34,108 nucleotides of DNA. Origin: Bacteroidota bacterium (GTDB taxonomy: Bacteria > Bacteroidota > Bacteroidia > Palsa-965). Of this stretch, positions 1-6,852 are shown piece by piece. Under the pieces are notes generated by a model. It saw only the letters and a program-made list of their open reading frames with translations, was not told the DNA's origin and made no database searches. The DNA lies in NCBI GenBank assembly GCA_003153435.1, contig PLYR01000034.1, positions 1 through 34,108 of the forward strand, given 5' to 3'. The position numbers were made by a program, and so were the translations under genes. How positions within the stretch are numbered: position 1 is the stretch's first letter; the number at the start of each line of letters is the position of its first letter.

Positions 1-159
1 TAACAATAAAAGGATCATTGGGTCTTTAAAAAACTTTTTTACTGCATTTAAAAGCTCCTGCTCCTTTTGATATTCCACTTTATTTTGCCCATACTTCTCT
101 CGAGCTGATTCGACTTGTTCAGTAGTAAGTCCGTGTATGTTAAAGTTTGTTGAAACCAT
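1..159 (-). CDS. P-type cation-transporting ATPase, N-terminal fragment cut by the window edge
   Basis: The first 53 codons are visible, from an ATG at 159 running off the left edge in frame. The peptide contains GLTTEQVESAREKYGQNKV followed by a basic amphipathic stretch and then FFKDPMILLLL. This layout (G-L-[ST]-x-E-x-V-x-x-x-x-x-x-Y-G-x-N, then an FKDP-like turn leading into the first membrane helix) is typical of the cation-ATPase N-terminal domain of Ca2+/cation P-type ATPases (P2 type). Such proteins pump cations across the inner membrane using an aspartyl-phosphate intermediate. The catalytic DKTG motif lies outside the window, so the ion and the integrity of the gene cannot be judged. 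It is transcribed away from the VTT gene at 380. Confidence 0.75.
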   Translation of the reverse strand, partial: MVSTNFNIHGLTTEQVESAREKYGQNKVEYQKEQELLNAVKKFFKDPMILLLL

Positions 160-306
160 TACTTGTTATTGAAATATTTATCAGGTGAGGTCTTTGCCAT
201 CTTTTTGATGGTTTTTGAAGGGTAAAATTAATTTAGCTCAAAGTAGGTCTTAATTTAGGAAAATCGCTTGTGCCTATATCATAACTGTTCGTGATCTTTA
301 TCATAG

Positions 307-314
307 TAATTTTG
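307..314 (+). promoter_or_regulatory. Possible -7 promoter box for the VTT membrane-protein gene
   Basis: TAATTTTG matches the TAnnTTTG -7 element of Bacteroidota promoters and lies 65 bases before the ATG at 380. No TTG element is present at the expected 17-23 base spacing upstream, so the assignment rests on one half of the consensus. Confidence 0.3.
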
Positions 315-379
315 CTGCCGTGAAGATACATTCGCTTGAATGTAAATTGTGGAAATTGCCAAGTGGAGGGTGAGCAAGA

Positions 380-979
380 ATGCTTGAATGGTTAAAATAT
401 TTATTGGTTTTTGGTGCTGCAATGGTGGTCGACATAGTTCCGTTACCACTTCCTCCGGCGTTTGTTATAATGATTTTTCTGCAAATAGAATTTAATCTCA
501 ATGTTTGGGTTGTTATTATAGTTGGCGTCGCAGGTTCCATTCTTGGGAGATATATTCTTACTTTATACATACCAAAAATTGCCGGACAACTTTTTAATCC
601 CCAAAAAAATGAAGACGTACAGTTTCTGGGAAATAAATTAAGCGAGAAGGGCTGGAAAAGTCACTTAGCCATATTTACTTATTCCTTACTTCCTCTGCCA
701 ACCACACCTTTGTTTGTTGCAGCAGGCATGGCAAAAATGAAACCCTATTTAATTATTCCTGCATTTTTTGCCGGGAAATTAATAAGTGACACCGTTGCTG
801 TTCTTATTGGAGAATATGCTGCTCATAATGCACCACTCGTTTTAAAGGGAGGTATTTCCTGGGAATCAATTTCTGGCTTACTATTAGGCCTTTTGCTTAT
901 TTCAGGACTCTTATTTATCGATTGGAGGGCTTGGTTCCAACTAAAGAAAATTAAAATAAATTTCAAAATCTGGAGGTAA
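380..979 (+). CDS. VTT/DedA-like integral membrane protein
   Basis: A 199-residue, strongly hydrophobic protein with about five membrane segments (roughly residues 5-33, 40-63, 95-120, 123-145 and 160-183). Two features resemble the VTT/DedA (SNARE-associated) fold: a small-residue membrane stretch GVAGSILGRY around residue 50, and a proline-rich re-entrant-like segment SLLPLPTTPLFVAAGMAKM around 103-121. Proteins of this fold act in the inner membrane and are linked to lipid scrambling or membrane homeostasis; the specific role here is unknown. A GGAGGGTGAG ribosome-binding stretch precedes the ATG. The gene converges with the STAS-like gene at 1014. The call is by motif resemblance only; the canonical DedA arginine motif is not evident. 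Confidence 0.6.
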   Translation: MLEWLKYLLVFGAAMVVDIVPLPLPPAFVIMIFLQIEFNLNVWVVIIVGVAGSILGRYILTLYIPKIAGQLFNPQKNEDVQFLGNKLSEKGWKSHLAIFTYSLLPLPTTPLFVAAGMAKMKPYLIIPAFFAGKLISDTVAVLIGEYAAHNAPLVLKGGISWESISGLLLGLLLISGLLFIDWRAWFQLKKIKINFKIWR

Positions 980-1013
980 TCTGTGAATAAAGAAGAGGAG
1001 TCCGGGTTTGCTT

Positions 1014-1406
1014 TTAATCTTTCATCTTAAATGTATCTAGCCAAACAAGGGCTTCTTCTTCAGTTGCAAACATCTTCATGGGGCTTTCTACTTTCTTAAT
1101 TTTACCTAAAAAATTTACAAGAAGGCGTGTTCCCAAACTGCTAGTTACGATAGCCGTAGCAATTCTGGATTTATTTAAAATACCACTCCTTAAATAATCG
1201 GTTGCCTCATTAGTAATAGTGTAATAATTACGCGCATCATACAACGCAAGGGCTTTTTTACCTCCTGTTAGCGGGGCATTCACTGCGTTATCGTCTATAA
1301 GGGAAGGTAAGTCTATATGAGCGCCTTCAATTACCTTAATCCAAAGTATCCCGTTTTCGTCCACCCACTTTTCATTAATCTTTGTACGTACTTTCTTTTG
1401 TGTCAT
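1014..1406 (-). CDS. Small STAS/SpoIIAA-like protein (DUF7793-like)
   Basis: A 130-residue soluble protein with no signal peptide or membrane segment. Alternating strands and helices are suggested: ILWIKVIEGAHIDL, ALALYDARNYYTI, ATAIVTSSLGTRLLVNFLG, then an acidic C-terminal helix FATEEEALVWLDTFK. The ending (a short strand, then MFATEEEALVWL) is characteristic of a family of STAS/SpoIIAA-like proteins common in Bacteroidota, in which the last helix packs against a small sheet. No enzymatic motif is visible. It starts at an ATG at 1406. The neighbours (P-type ATPase, VTT protein) do not indicate a pathway. The biochemical function is unknown; a role in protein-protein regulation or in binding a small lipid-like ligand is only inferred. 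Confidence 0.6.
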   Translation of the reverse strand: MTQKKVRTKINEKWVDENGILWIKVIEGAHIDLPSLIDDNAVNAPLTGGKKALALYDARNYYTITNEATDYLRSGILNKSRIATAIVTSSLGTRLLVNFLGKIKKVESPMKMFATEEEALVWLDTFKMKD

Positions 1407-1650
1407 ATAATCCTAAATATATTACTGTTCTGCCTGGCTGTGTATTGGTTCAGTTCTTGGAAATGCTGCAATTAGCCCGAAAATAAAACAATTTTTCTTT
1501 GGTCTCATTAAAGGACCTAATTATTTATCAATGGCTTCCAGCCTACAAATGCCCTGGGTGCCAAATTGATCCTTTTGGAACCAAAAATGATTTACTGACA
1601 TATTACAACCTGAGAAATAATATTGGGAGGAAGGTGTCTTTCCCCGATGC

Positions 1651-1690
1651 AGGTCGAAATATGCTCTGCTTCGACCTTAGTAAGCATATT
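1651..1690. repeat. Two interlocked 8-bp inverted repeats
   Basis: AGGTCGAA (1651-1658) pairs perfectly with TTCGACCT (1670-1677). AATATGCT (1658-1665) pairs perfectly with AGCATATT (1683-1690). The left arm of the second repeat sits inside the loop of the first, so in RNA they would form either a compact pseudoknot or two mutually exclusive hairpins. No poly-T tract follows, so a simple terminator is unlikely. Confidence 0.55.
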
Positions 1691-1849
1691 ATTTTATGGA
1701 GGTCCGACACTCAAATCCATTTCATAAAAAAAACACCCTCCAAAAAAGTGAAAAATAATCTCTCTGATTTTCAACCATCTAACATTTTTTTTCATCTTTC
1801 TTGTCTCGGGAATGCCATCTCGTTTGTTTAACCGTATATATCGCCCAAG

Positions 1850-1874
1850 TTTTTGCAACCGGCCGGTGCAAAAA
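1850..1874. repeat. 8-bp inverted repeat around a CCGGCCGG core
   Basis: TTTTTGCA (1850-1857) pairs with TGCAAAAA (1867-1874) and encloses ACCGGCCGG, which itself contains a perfect CCGGCCGG palindrome. The flanking T-run and A-run would let it act as a weak bidirectional terminator, or it could be a protein-binding site in front of the FN3 gene 58 bases downstream. Which of these applies cannot be decided from sequence. Confidence 0.35.
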
Positions 1875-1932
1875 ATGGAAGGTGGATATTAATTCACGAA
1901 AGCCGTGGATGTATTAACTAAAAACAAATAAA

Positions 1933-2565
1933 ATGACAACAGTAAAAAAGAACAGGAAGTTTGTAGCCGTTTTGGGCTTAGGTAAGCTCACTACGGTACA
2001 AATTTCAGCCAAAGCCAAACTGATTGTAAGCAAGATGACGGGGAATGTACATTTTCCAACCCCTACACCAACCCTTACGGCAGTTACGGCTCAGATTGCG
2101 GTGCTCGACGCCGACATCACCACTGCATTGACGAAGGCTAAGGGAACAGCCAGTCCGATGCACGTGGCGACCCAGGCGCTCGAATCACAGCTGAGAATGC
2201 TCGCAGGTTATGTACAAAACATAGCCAATGCCGATCAGGAAAATGGAGTATCCATTATCCAGAGTGCCGGAATGGATGTACGGAAACCGGCCGCACGAAC
2301 TCCAAAGACCTTCTCAGCGAAAGTTGAGAAAGTTCCGGGGGAGGTGCTGCTGAATACCAAAGCCGTTCCAAGGTCATCCTACATTTACCAGATGACTACC
2401 GACCCGACTTTGGTCTCGGGATGGAGCACGATGGCAATCAGCAACACGGCCAAGTACCTCAAAACCGGGCTTACTTCCGGTACGAAGTACTTCTTCCGTG
2501 TGGCGATTATTACCAAGTCGCTACAAGGTGATTGGAGTCCGGTGATTAGTGTAGTAGCTTCCTAG
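1933..2565 (+). CDS. Fibronectin type III domain protein without signal peptide
   Basis: A 210-residue protein. Residues 1-30 are basic (TTVKKNRKF). Residues 50-110 look helical (ALDADITTALTKAKG-like, LESQLRMLAGYVQNIAN). Residues about 120-210 resemble one FN3 domain: a strand-rich segment with YIYQMTTDP, then LTSGTKYFFRVAIITK, where the Y-x-F-R-V pattern matches FN3 strand F, and a W-S-P-x-I final strand. Proteins with this helical-plus-FN3 design are seen in Bacteroidota, but the role is not known to me. No signal peptide or T9SS tail is seen, so a cytoplasmic location is inferred. Its composition looks more GC-rich than the preceding genes. It starts at an ATG after an A-rich leader. A strong terminator hairpin follows the stop codon. 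Confidence 0.7.
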   Translation: MTTVKKNRKFVAVLGLGKLTTVQISAKAKLIVSKMTGNVHFPTPTPTLTAVTAQIAVLDADITTALTKAKGTASPMHVATQALESQLRMLAGYVQNIANADQENGVSIIQSAGMDVRKPAARTPKTFSAKVEKVPGEVLLNTKAVPRSSYIYQMTTDPTLVSGWSTMAISNTAKYLKTGLTSGTKYFFRVAIITKSLQGDWSPVISVVAS

Positions 2566-2593
2566 GTTTAGAAGTCAAGTGAGGGGTGATCGG

Positions 2594-2625
2594 GGCAGTC
2601 CGCCACGGCGGACTGCCTTATTTTA
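2594..2625. terminator. Bidirectional intrinsic terminator between converging genes
   Basis: A perfect 10-bp stem, GGCAGTCCGC (2594-2603) with GCGGACTGCC (2608-2617), closes a CACG loop and is followed by TTATTTTA. It lies between the FN3 gene (+) and the response-regulator gene (-), whose TAA stop sits in the T-rich tail. Confidence 0.8.
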
Positions 2626-2991
2626 GATTAACTGAAGACGGTCCATTACAAAATGCAAAAGCTCCTTTCCTTCAATAGGTTTGATCATGTAGGAGCTGTT
2701 GCTGACTTTATCGGAGAAGTCTCTGGTCACATTTTCAGCTCCTCCGGTGGTAAATAAGATTGGGGTTTGAATTCCCATCTTTCTAAGCTCTGAAGCCGCT
2801 TCAAATCCTGATTCTTTGTTCTTCAGATAATTATCCATGATGATATAGTCGGGCTCGAACCGGCTGACCAGGTTCCCTATATCTTTTGCATGGTCGGACA
2901 CTGAAACCGTAAATCCTTCTTTTTCGAACAAAAGAGAATACATTTTCGCGATCAGCAATTCATCTTCAAGGATGAGTATTTTTTTCTTCAT
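2623..2991 (-). CDS. Single-domain response regulator (receiver only)
   Basis: A CheY-like receiver with no output domain. The long reading (from 3000) begins with TTG; an ATG three codons on, at 2991, gives MKKKILILEDE and is preferred. Counting from the long form, the acidic pair E12-D13, phospho-acceptor D56 (IIMDNYL), T84/T85 (ILFTTGG) and K107 (MIKPIE) are all present, so the domain should be phosphorylatable. Only one base separates its ATG from the stop of the upstream histidine kinase gene, so the two form an operon and this is the probable partner of that kinase. Without a DNA-binding or enzymatic output, it would signal by protein interaction or by relaying phosphate. Confidence 0.9.
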   Translation of the reverse strand: MKKKILILEDELLIAKMYSLLFEKEGFTVSVSDHAKDIGNLVSRFEPDYIIMDNYLKNKESGFEAASELRKMGIQTPILFTTGGAENVTRDFSDKVSNSSYMIKPIEGKELLHFVMDRLQLI

Positions 2992-2992
2992 G

Positions 2993-4375
2993 CTATTCAA
3001 AAGGGAATGAGAGGTATATTTCTTTAGGAGGTCCCGGTCTGTACTCTATTTTACCATCCAGTTGCTTGATAAAGGTATTAAGCAGGATCATTCCTACCGT
3101 TTCAAGAGTTTCTTTGCCAATATCGGCAGGAAAAGGAATACCATCATCACGCAAGCTAATCCAGCATCGTTTATCTGAAGTTCCGGTGGTGGTCTCTATC
3201 GTTCCGGTTACCCCGTTTGGAAAACTATGTTTGAAAGCATTGGTGTATAATTCATTCATCAGCAAAGCAAAAGGAACCGCCCGGTCGAGGCTGAGGTTGA
3301 AATCGGTGCCGGACAAAACGATCTTCAGGGATTCAGAACTAAAGGTCTTCCTGATTTCTTCCAGTAAGGCTGAAAGGAATGTTTTAACACTGATGGAGTT
3401 AAACTGTTTTTGTTCGTAAAGAAGTTCGTGAACAATGGCAGCCGACTTGATCCGGAGGGTAGTATTATCAAGTATAGAGCTTATCTCCGGGCTTTTGTTG
3501 CAATGCGCCTGGATCTGAAGCATACTGGAGATGACTGCCAGGTTATTCTTGATCCGATGGTGAATTTCAGAAAGCATGACCTCTTTCTCATCCAGAGCCA
3601 TCTTCAATTTCCGGTCATGAAGCATTCGTTCGGTGATGTTGCGGGTGTAAATAGTAATCCCGTATATCTCGTTCAGATGATTGTAGAGTGGGTTGAAGGA
3701 TGCTTCAAAGTAAAAGGAAGGCAGATCCTTTCTGGAGAACTCTTCTATGTCGATAATCTTTTCTCCGGCAAAAATCCGTTCATAGATGGCCTTATACCTT
3801 TCGTGTTTGGAAGGATCTATGTATAAAAAGACATCCTCTCCTTTCACGACTTCCACTTTATGAGTCAACCTTAGAAGTTTCCGGAATACCTCATTGAACT
3901 CAATAAGCTTGCGGTTCCGGTCTATGGAAATGATAATATCATCGGTATTATTGATGATAGCCTCCAGGTTCCTTTGTTTGATAACAACCTCACGCTCTGC
4001 ATCCTTTTGTTCCGTAATATTTTCGGAAACGGAAAGAACCAGTTCTAACTCCCCGTCGGTGCCCAGCAAGGGGATCAGATGATTTTTGAACCATGCCAAT
4101 TTGGAGGGGTTGGCACTGCTGGGGATGCTAAGATCCATTTCTCCGCACTGTTTCAGTTGAATGACTTTCTTGATCAATGCCAGATACGAATCCTTAAATT
4201 CGGGCATGATGTGGTTCAAGATTGTTTTGTTCAGAACATCCTCAAACTTATAGTGTCCTGTAACCCGGTTAATATAGGTAACACTTAAATCATCGGGTTT
4301 AATCAAGAGTATGATCTGTGGGACGTGCTCAAATATATTCCGGGAAATTCGGGGGTCCATCGCTGTCATATACAT
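2993..4375 (-). CDS. PAS-PAS sensor histidine kinase (HisKA_2/HWE-like)
   Basis: A 460-residue soluble sensor kinase. Residues about 10-125 form a first PAS domain (ending LVLSVSENITEQ) and about 133-255 a second (NTDDIIISIDRNRKLIEFN ... YGITIYTRNITER). The dimerisation/phospho-acceptor region is EIHHRIKNNLAVISSMLQ, with the acceptor at H272 or H273; this H-H-R-x-K-N-N-L pattern is the HisKA_2 type rather than classic HisKA. The ATPase domain spans about 355-460, with N-box residues N374, N379 and H383 (MNELYTNAFKH) and D410-D411-G412. No membrane segment is visible, so it probably senses a cytoplasmic signal. Alternative ATGs lie at 4369 and 4360. It is followed directly by the stand-alone receiver gene. 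Confidence 0.9.
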   Translation of the reverse strand: MYMTAMDPRISRNIFEHVPQIILLIKPDDLSVTYINRVTGHYKFEDVLNKTILNHIMPEFKDSYLALIKKVIQLKQCGEMDLSIPSSANPSKLAWFKNHLIPLLGTDGELELVLSVSENITEQKDAEREVVIKQRNLEAIINNTDDIIISIDRNRKLIEFNEVFRKLLRLTHKVEVVKGEDVFLYIDPSKHERYKAIYERIFAGEKIIDIEEFSRKDLPSFYFEASFNPLYNHLNEIYGITIYTRNITERMLHDRKLKMALDEKEVMLSEIHHRIKNNLAVISSMLQIQAHCNKSPEISSILDNTTLRIKSAAIVHELLYEQKQFNSISVKTFLSALLEEIRKTFSSESLKIVLSGTDFNLSLDRAVPFALLMNELYTNAFKHSFPNGVTGTIETTTGTSDKRCWISLRDDGIPFPADIGKETLETVGMILLNTFIKQLDGKIEYRPGPPKEIYLSFPFE

Positions 4376-4554
4376 CCGGGTCTGAGCTTCAAAGAGAGTC
4401 TTGCTGAAATCAATATACTAAATTAATCATTTTTTGCTTGGGGCTCTTGAATGTGATCGGAGCTATGCCTTGCTTTCCTCTTCCATGCTTTGATTCCCCA
4501 TTCTTCCTTATATTCGTAATACCACATATAGTCCTATTTAACGAATTGATACTC

Positions 4555-6048
4555 ATGAGAGGAGCTCTATTCACGCTTCTGTTATCAACCCTTTTTGCCA
4601 GCGCGCAAAATGATACCACCCATATATATACCTATGGAGGAGGCAGGGATGAGAGTTGCAATCAGATTCGCAGCACTCCGGATAAAGGATACATCCTAAT
4701 TGGCACTACTTCCACCTTCGGAACCGGGAATACCAGTTTCTATGCTGTTAAAACAGACTCTCTTTGTCATCATCAATGGTCCAAAGTCTTTGGAGGGAGC
4801 CAGAACCAGGCAGGATGTGGGGTGACGGTTACGAAAGATAAAGGCTTCGCTTTTGTGGGTTATACCGATAGCTATGGCCACGGAGGTTATGACGCAATGC
4901 TGGTGCGCACGGATTCACTGGGTAACTTACTCTGGCAAAAATATTATGGGGGGCCCGACTGGGATTTTGGTTATTCCGTTAAACAAACCCGTGACGGTGG
5001 CTTCATCCTTTGTGGACTCACCTATAGCTCGGGCTCTGGCCAGGGAGACGTATATCTGGTCCGGACCGATAAAAATGGGGACACGCTCTGGACCAAAAGC
5101 TTTGGAGGAACAGGTTTCGATGCCGGGAACGCATTGATTAATGAAGGAGATTCTCTATACGTGATTGCGGGATCAAGCACAAGTTTCGGACCGGGTGACA
5201 CCAGCCTGTATTTTCTTCAGATCGATACGCTGGGCAATTTGCATAATGCCCGTCATTTTGGATGCTCCCATAATACCGTAGCCTATTCCATAGCACCCTC
5301 TTCAGGAAACGGTTATGTGATGATGGGCAGTATGGACAGCCTGACTCCAAGTGTCCGCGGGCAGATGTTGTTGTGTACCGATCATCAGGGTACTTTTTCC
5401 TGGCTCATGCCCCTTTCTTCTGCATCGTATCAGGACATAGGGAAAGATGTCATCCAGAATAAAGATTCCACATTTCTTGCGGTAAGCACTGCCGATGGAG
5501 GGGGTTATGGATCGTCTTCTATGCATATCATGCACCTGGATGCTTCCGGGTTTTGGCTGGCAGGTCCTTCCGTAGGAGGTAATAATGCGCAAAGTGGAAA
5601 CTCCGTTACGCTTGGGTTAAATGGCAATGTGCTCTATGCAGGAGGCACCAGCAGTTATGGAGCAGGAGGATTTGATATGTATGTGGTAAAATGGAAGAAC
5701 GACTCTATTACCCAGAATCCTCCTCTGGCTATTCATAATTTTACTGATTCCCTGATGCCAGCCGGAATCCGTGTGGAGCATTTCGGTGAGAGTGGGATAA
5801 AACTGTTTCCGAATCCGATGAGTGATGAAACAACTCTTCTTCTTCAAGATGCCGCTGCAGGGTCTTACACTTATTCCTTATTCGATGGATCCTCCAAGCG
5901 CTGCAGAGAAGAAGTAGTTTTGAAAAACACCGGTTATGGGCTCTATTCAGGAAAAATTCTTAGAGAGGCGCTCCAGGCGGGTATCTATACCGGAGTAATT
6001 CTGCGGGACCGGTGTGAAGTAGGAACATTTAAACTGGTCGTGTACTAA
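4555..6048 (+). CDS. Secreted propeller-like repeat protein with T9SS type A sorting domain
   Basis: A 497-residue secreted protein. The frame is open upstream to a TTG at 4438, but the ATG at 4555 gives a clear signal peptide (MRGALFTLLLSTLFASAQ) and is chosen. Residues about 25-383 hold seven consecutive units of about 50 residues with the pattern [YF]-G-G ... D-x-G-[FY]-x-x-x-G-x-[ST] ... G ... D-[AMV]-x-[LV]-[VL]-[RK]-T-D-x-x-G-x-x-x-W. Seven such units suggest a seven-bladed beta-propeller. From about residue 414 (IKLFPNPMSDETTLLL) a T9SS type A C-terminal sorting domain follows, so export across the outer membrane and surface attachment or release is expected. The ligand or enzymatic activity is unknown. 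It converges with the small gene at 6050, leaving one base between stop codons. Confidence 0.85.
   Translation: MRGALFTLLLSTLFASAQNDTTHIYTYGGGRDESCNQIRSTPDKGYILIGTTSTFGTGNTSFYAVKTDSLCHHQWSKVFGGSQNQAGCGVTVTKDKGFAFVGYTDSYGHGGYDAMLVRTDSLGNLLWQKYYGGPDWDFGYSVKQTRDGGFILCGLTYSSGSGQGDVYLVRTDKNGDTLWTKSFGGTGFDAGNALINEGDSLYVIAGSSTSFGPGDTSLYFLQIDTLGNLHNARHFGCSHNTVAYSIAPSSGNGYVMMGSMDSLTPSVRGQMLLCTDHQGTFSWLMPLSSASYQDIGKDVIQNKDSTFLAVSTADGGGYGSSSMHIMHLDASGFWLAGPSVGGNNAQSGNSVTLGLNGNVLYAGGTSSYGAGGFDMYVVKWKNDSITQNPPLAIHNFTDSLMPAGIRVEHFGESGIKLFPNPMSDETTLLLQDAAAGSYTYSLFDGSSKRCREEVVLKNTGYGLYSGKILREALQAGIYTGVILRDRCEVGTFKLVVY
4627..5703 (+). repeat. Seven tandem ~50-residue propeller-like repeats (coding)
   Basis: Units begin near YTYGGG, SKVFGG, QKYYGG, TKSFGG, ARHFGC, LMPLSS and AGPSVGG. 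The fifth and sixth are the most diverged. Each carries an internal G-[FY]-x-x-x-G core strand and, in most units, a D-x-x-G turn before a tryptophan-like closing position. Confidence 0.7.
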
Positions 6049-6049
6049 T

Positions 6050-6274
6050 TCATTTCTTTCGGTCTCCTGATAATCGGGTTTCATGTTCCTTGATCATTTT
6101 CATCATATGGCTGAAGGCCTTGCCGATCACGACTGTATATTTCGGATCCACAAAATCTACATGGCCTTTACCGGTTTTACTCGACAGACCCAGGTGAAAA
6201 GAGCCTTCCTCATCCATATCCAGGGAAATGGTGTACAATTGAAGTATATGTTTGAGTTTCGTAGTGTTCTTCAT
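6050..6274 (-). CDS. Small conserved-looking hypothetical protein
   Basis: A 74-residue protein with no signal peptide: a basic start (MKNTTKLKHILQLY), a central part predicted as strands (ISLDMDEEGSFHLGLSSK) and a C-terminal helix (YTVVIGKAFSHMMKMIKEH). The amphipathic helix and balanced composition support a real gene rather than a chance frame, as does a TATCTTTG promoter box on the same strand only four bases before the ATG. No function is recognised. It converges with the propeller-protein gene and is divergent from the small lipoprotein-like gene at 6397. Confidence 0.65.
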   Translation of the reverse strand: MKNTTKLKHILQLYTISLDMDEEGSFHLGLSSKTGKGHVDFVDPKYTVVIGKAFSHMMKMIKEHETRLSGDRKK

Positions 6275-6278
6275 GACT

Positions 6279-6286
6279 CAAAGATA
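6279..6286 (-). promoter_or_regulatory. -7 promoter box TATCTTTG close to a start codon
   Basis: On the minus strand TATCTTTG matches the TAnnTTTG element and ends four bases before the ATG at 6274. Transcription would start at or next to the ATG. No TTG -33 element is evident. Confidence 0.45.
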
Positions 6287-6396
6287 AGCTCAAATACTTC
6301 CGGAACACATTCGATGTTTCGGCCTGAATTTTCTTTCTGCTTCGAAAAATATTTTGTTTCTTTAGTCTCTAAATTAAGTCACCCCGAACCTAACTT

Positions 6397-6849
6397 ATGA
6401 AATTCATTAAAAAAGTTTTCCCTGCTGTAATAGTGTCACTAGGCATGCTTTCTTTTACCATTCAATCCTGCCCGGCATTTAAATTATTGTCAGCCGAGTC
6501 GCAGCGAGTCACTGCAGGGATTCCAGGAGGATCCGGAAGTATTGAATATACTTTTAAAGTGGTGGTTAAGACCAGTGATAAAATTCATTTCGACTCTGTC
6601 TGGATCAATAACAAGGCGCTTCCGATTAAAGTAGTGAAAGGAAAGGTGTTTACCGGAGAAGTGCAGATTACCCAAAATGACACACTGCGTCTTCGTGCCA
6701 GTGAGCTGATCCCGATGACGGGTGTTCGAAACGTAAAATCGAATGGAAGTCAAGATCCACTTTCCTACATTGGGTATACTAAAAATGACAGGAAGCTGTT
6801 TTATGTGGTCAAGGACATTCGGATCATGCCTGATCAAAACATGCAATAG
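6397..6849 (+). CDS. Small predicted lipoprotein, unknown function
   Basis: A 150-residue protein with an N-terminal signal MKFIKKVFPAVIVSLGMLSF followed by TIQSC, a plausible Bacteroidota lipobox with the lipidated cysteine at about residue 25. The mature part is strand-rich (YTFKVVVKTSDKIHFDSVWIN, then a short K-V-V-K-G-K-V-F-T-G-E-V-Q-I strand pair), suggesting a small beta-sandwich of about 120 residues. No catalytic motif was found. It starts at an ATG with an AT-rich leader and ends three bases before the stop of meaB on the other strand. The signal peptide could instead be of the signal peptidase I type if the cysteine is not lipidated. Confidence 0.75.
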   Translation: MKFIKKVFPAVIVSLGMLSFTIQSCPAFKLLSAESQRVTAGIPGGSGSIEYTFKVVVKTSDKIHFDSVWINNKALPIKVVKGKVFTGEVQITQNDTLRLRASELIPMTGVRNVKSNGSQDPLSYIGYTKNDRKLFYVVKDIRIMPDQNMQ

Positions 6850-6852
6850 GGA

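Larger units (their letters stand above)
1407..1932. other. 526-base intergenic stretch with no credible gene
   Basis: This AT-rich stretch separates the STAS-like gene from the FN3 gene. The only open frame of note (1499-1831, +) would begin with TTG, has no recognisable domain and an unconvincing composition, so it is not called. The stretch does hold structured DNA: interlocked inverted repeats at 1651-1690 and a hairpin with a palindromic core at 1850-1874. It may be a decayed gene, an untranslated leader or RNA, or a regulatory region. Confidence 0.5.

Noticed and set aside
1499-1831. 110-codon open frame (+) in the gene-free stretch
   Set aside because: It begins with TTG, lacks a ribosome-binding site and any recognisable domain, and runs through the interlocked inverted repeats; chance or a decayed gene is more likely.
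4438-4554. 39-residue N-terminal extension of the propeller protein
   Set aside because: It begins with TTG and precedes a good signal peptide starting at the ATG at 4555.
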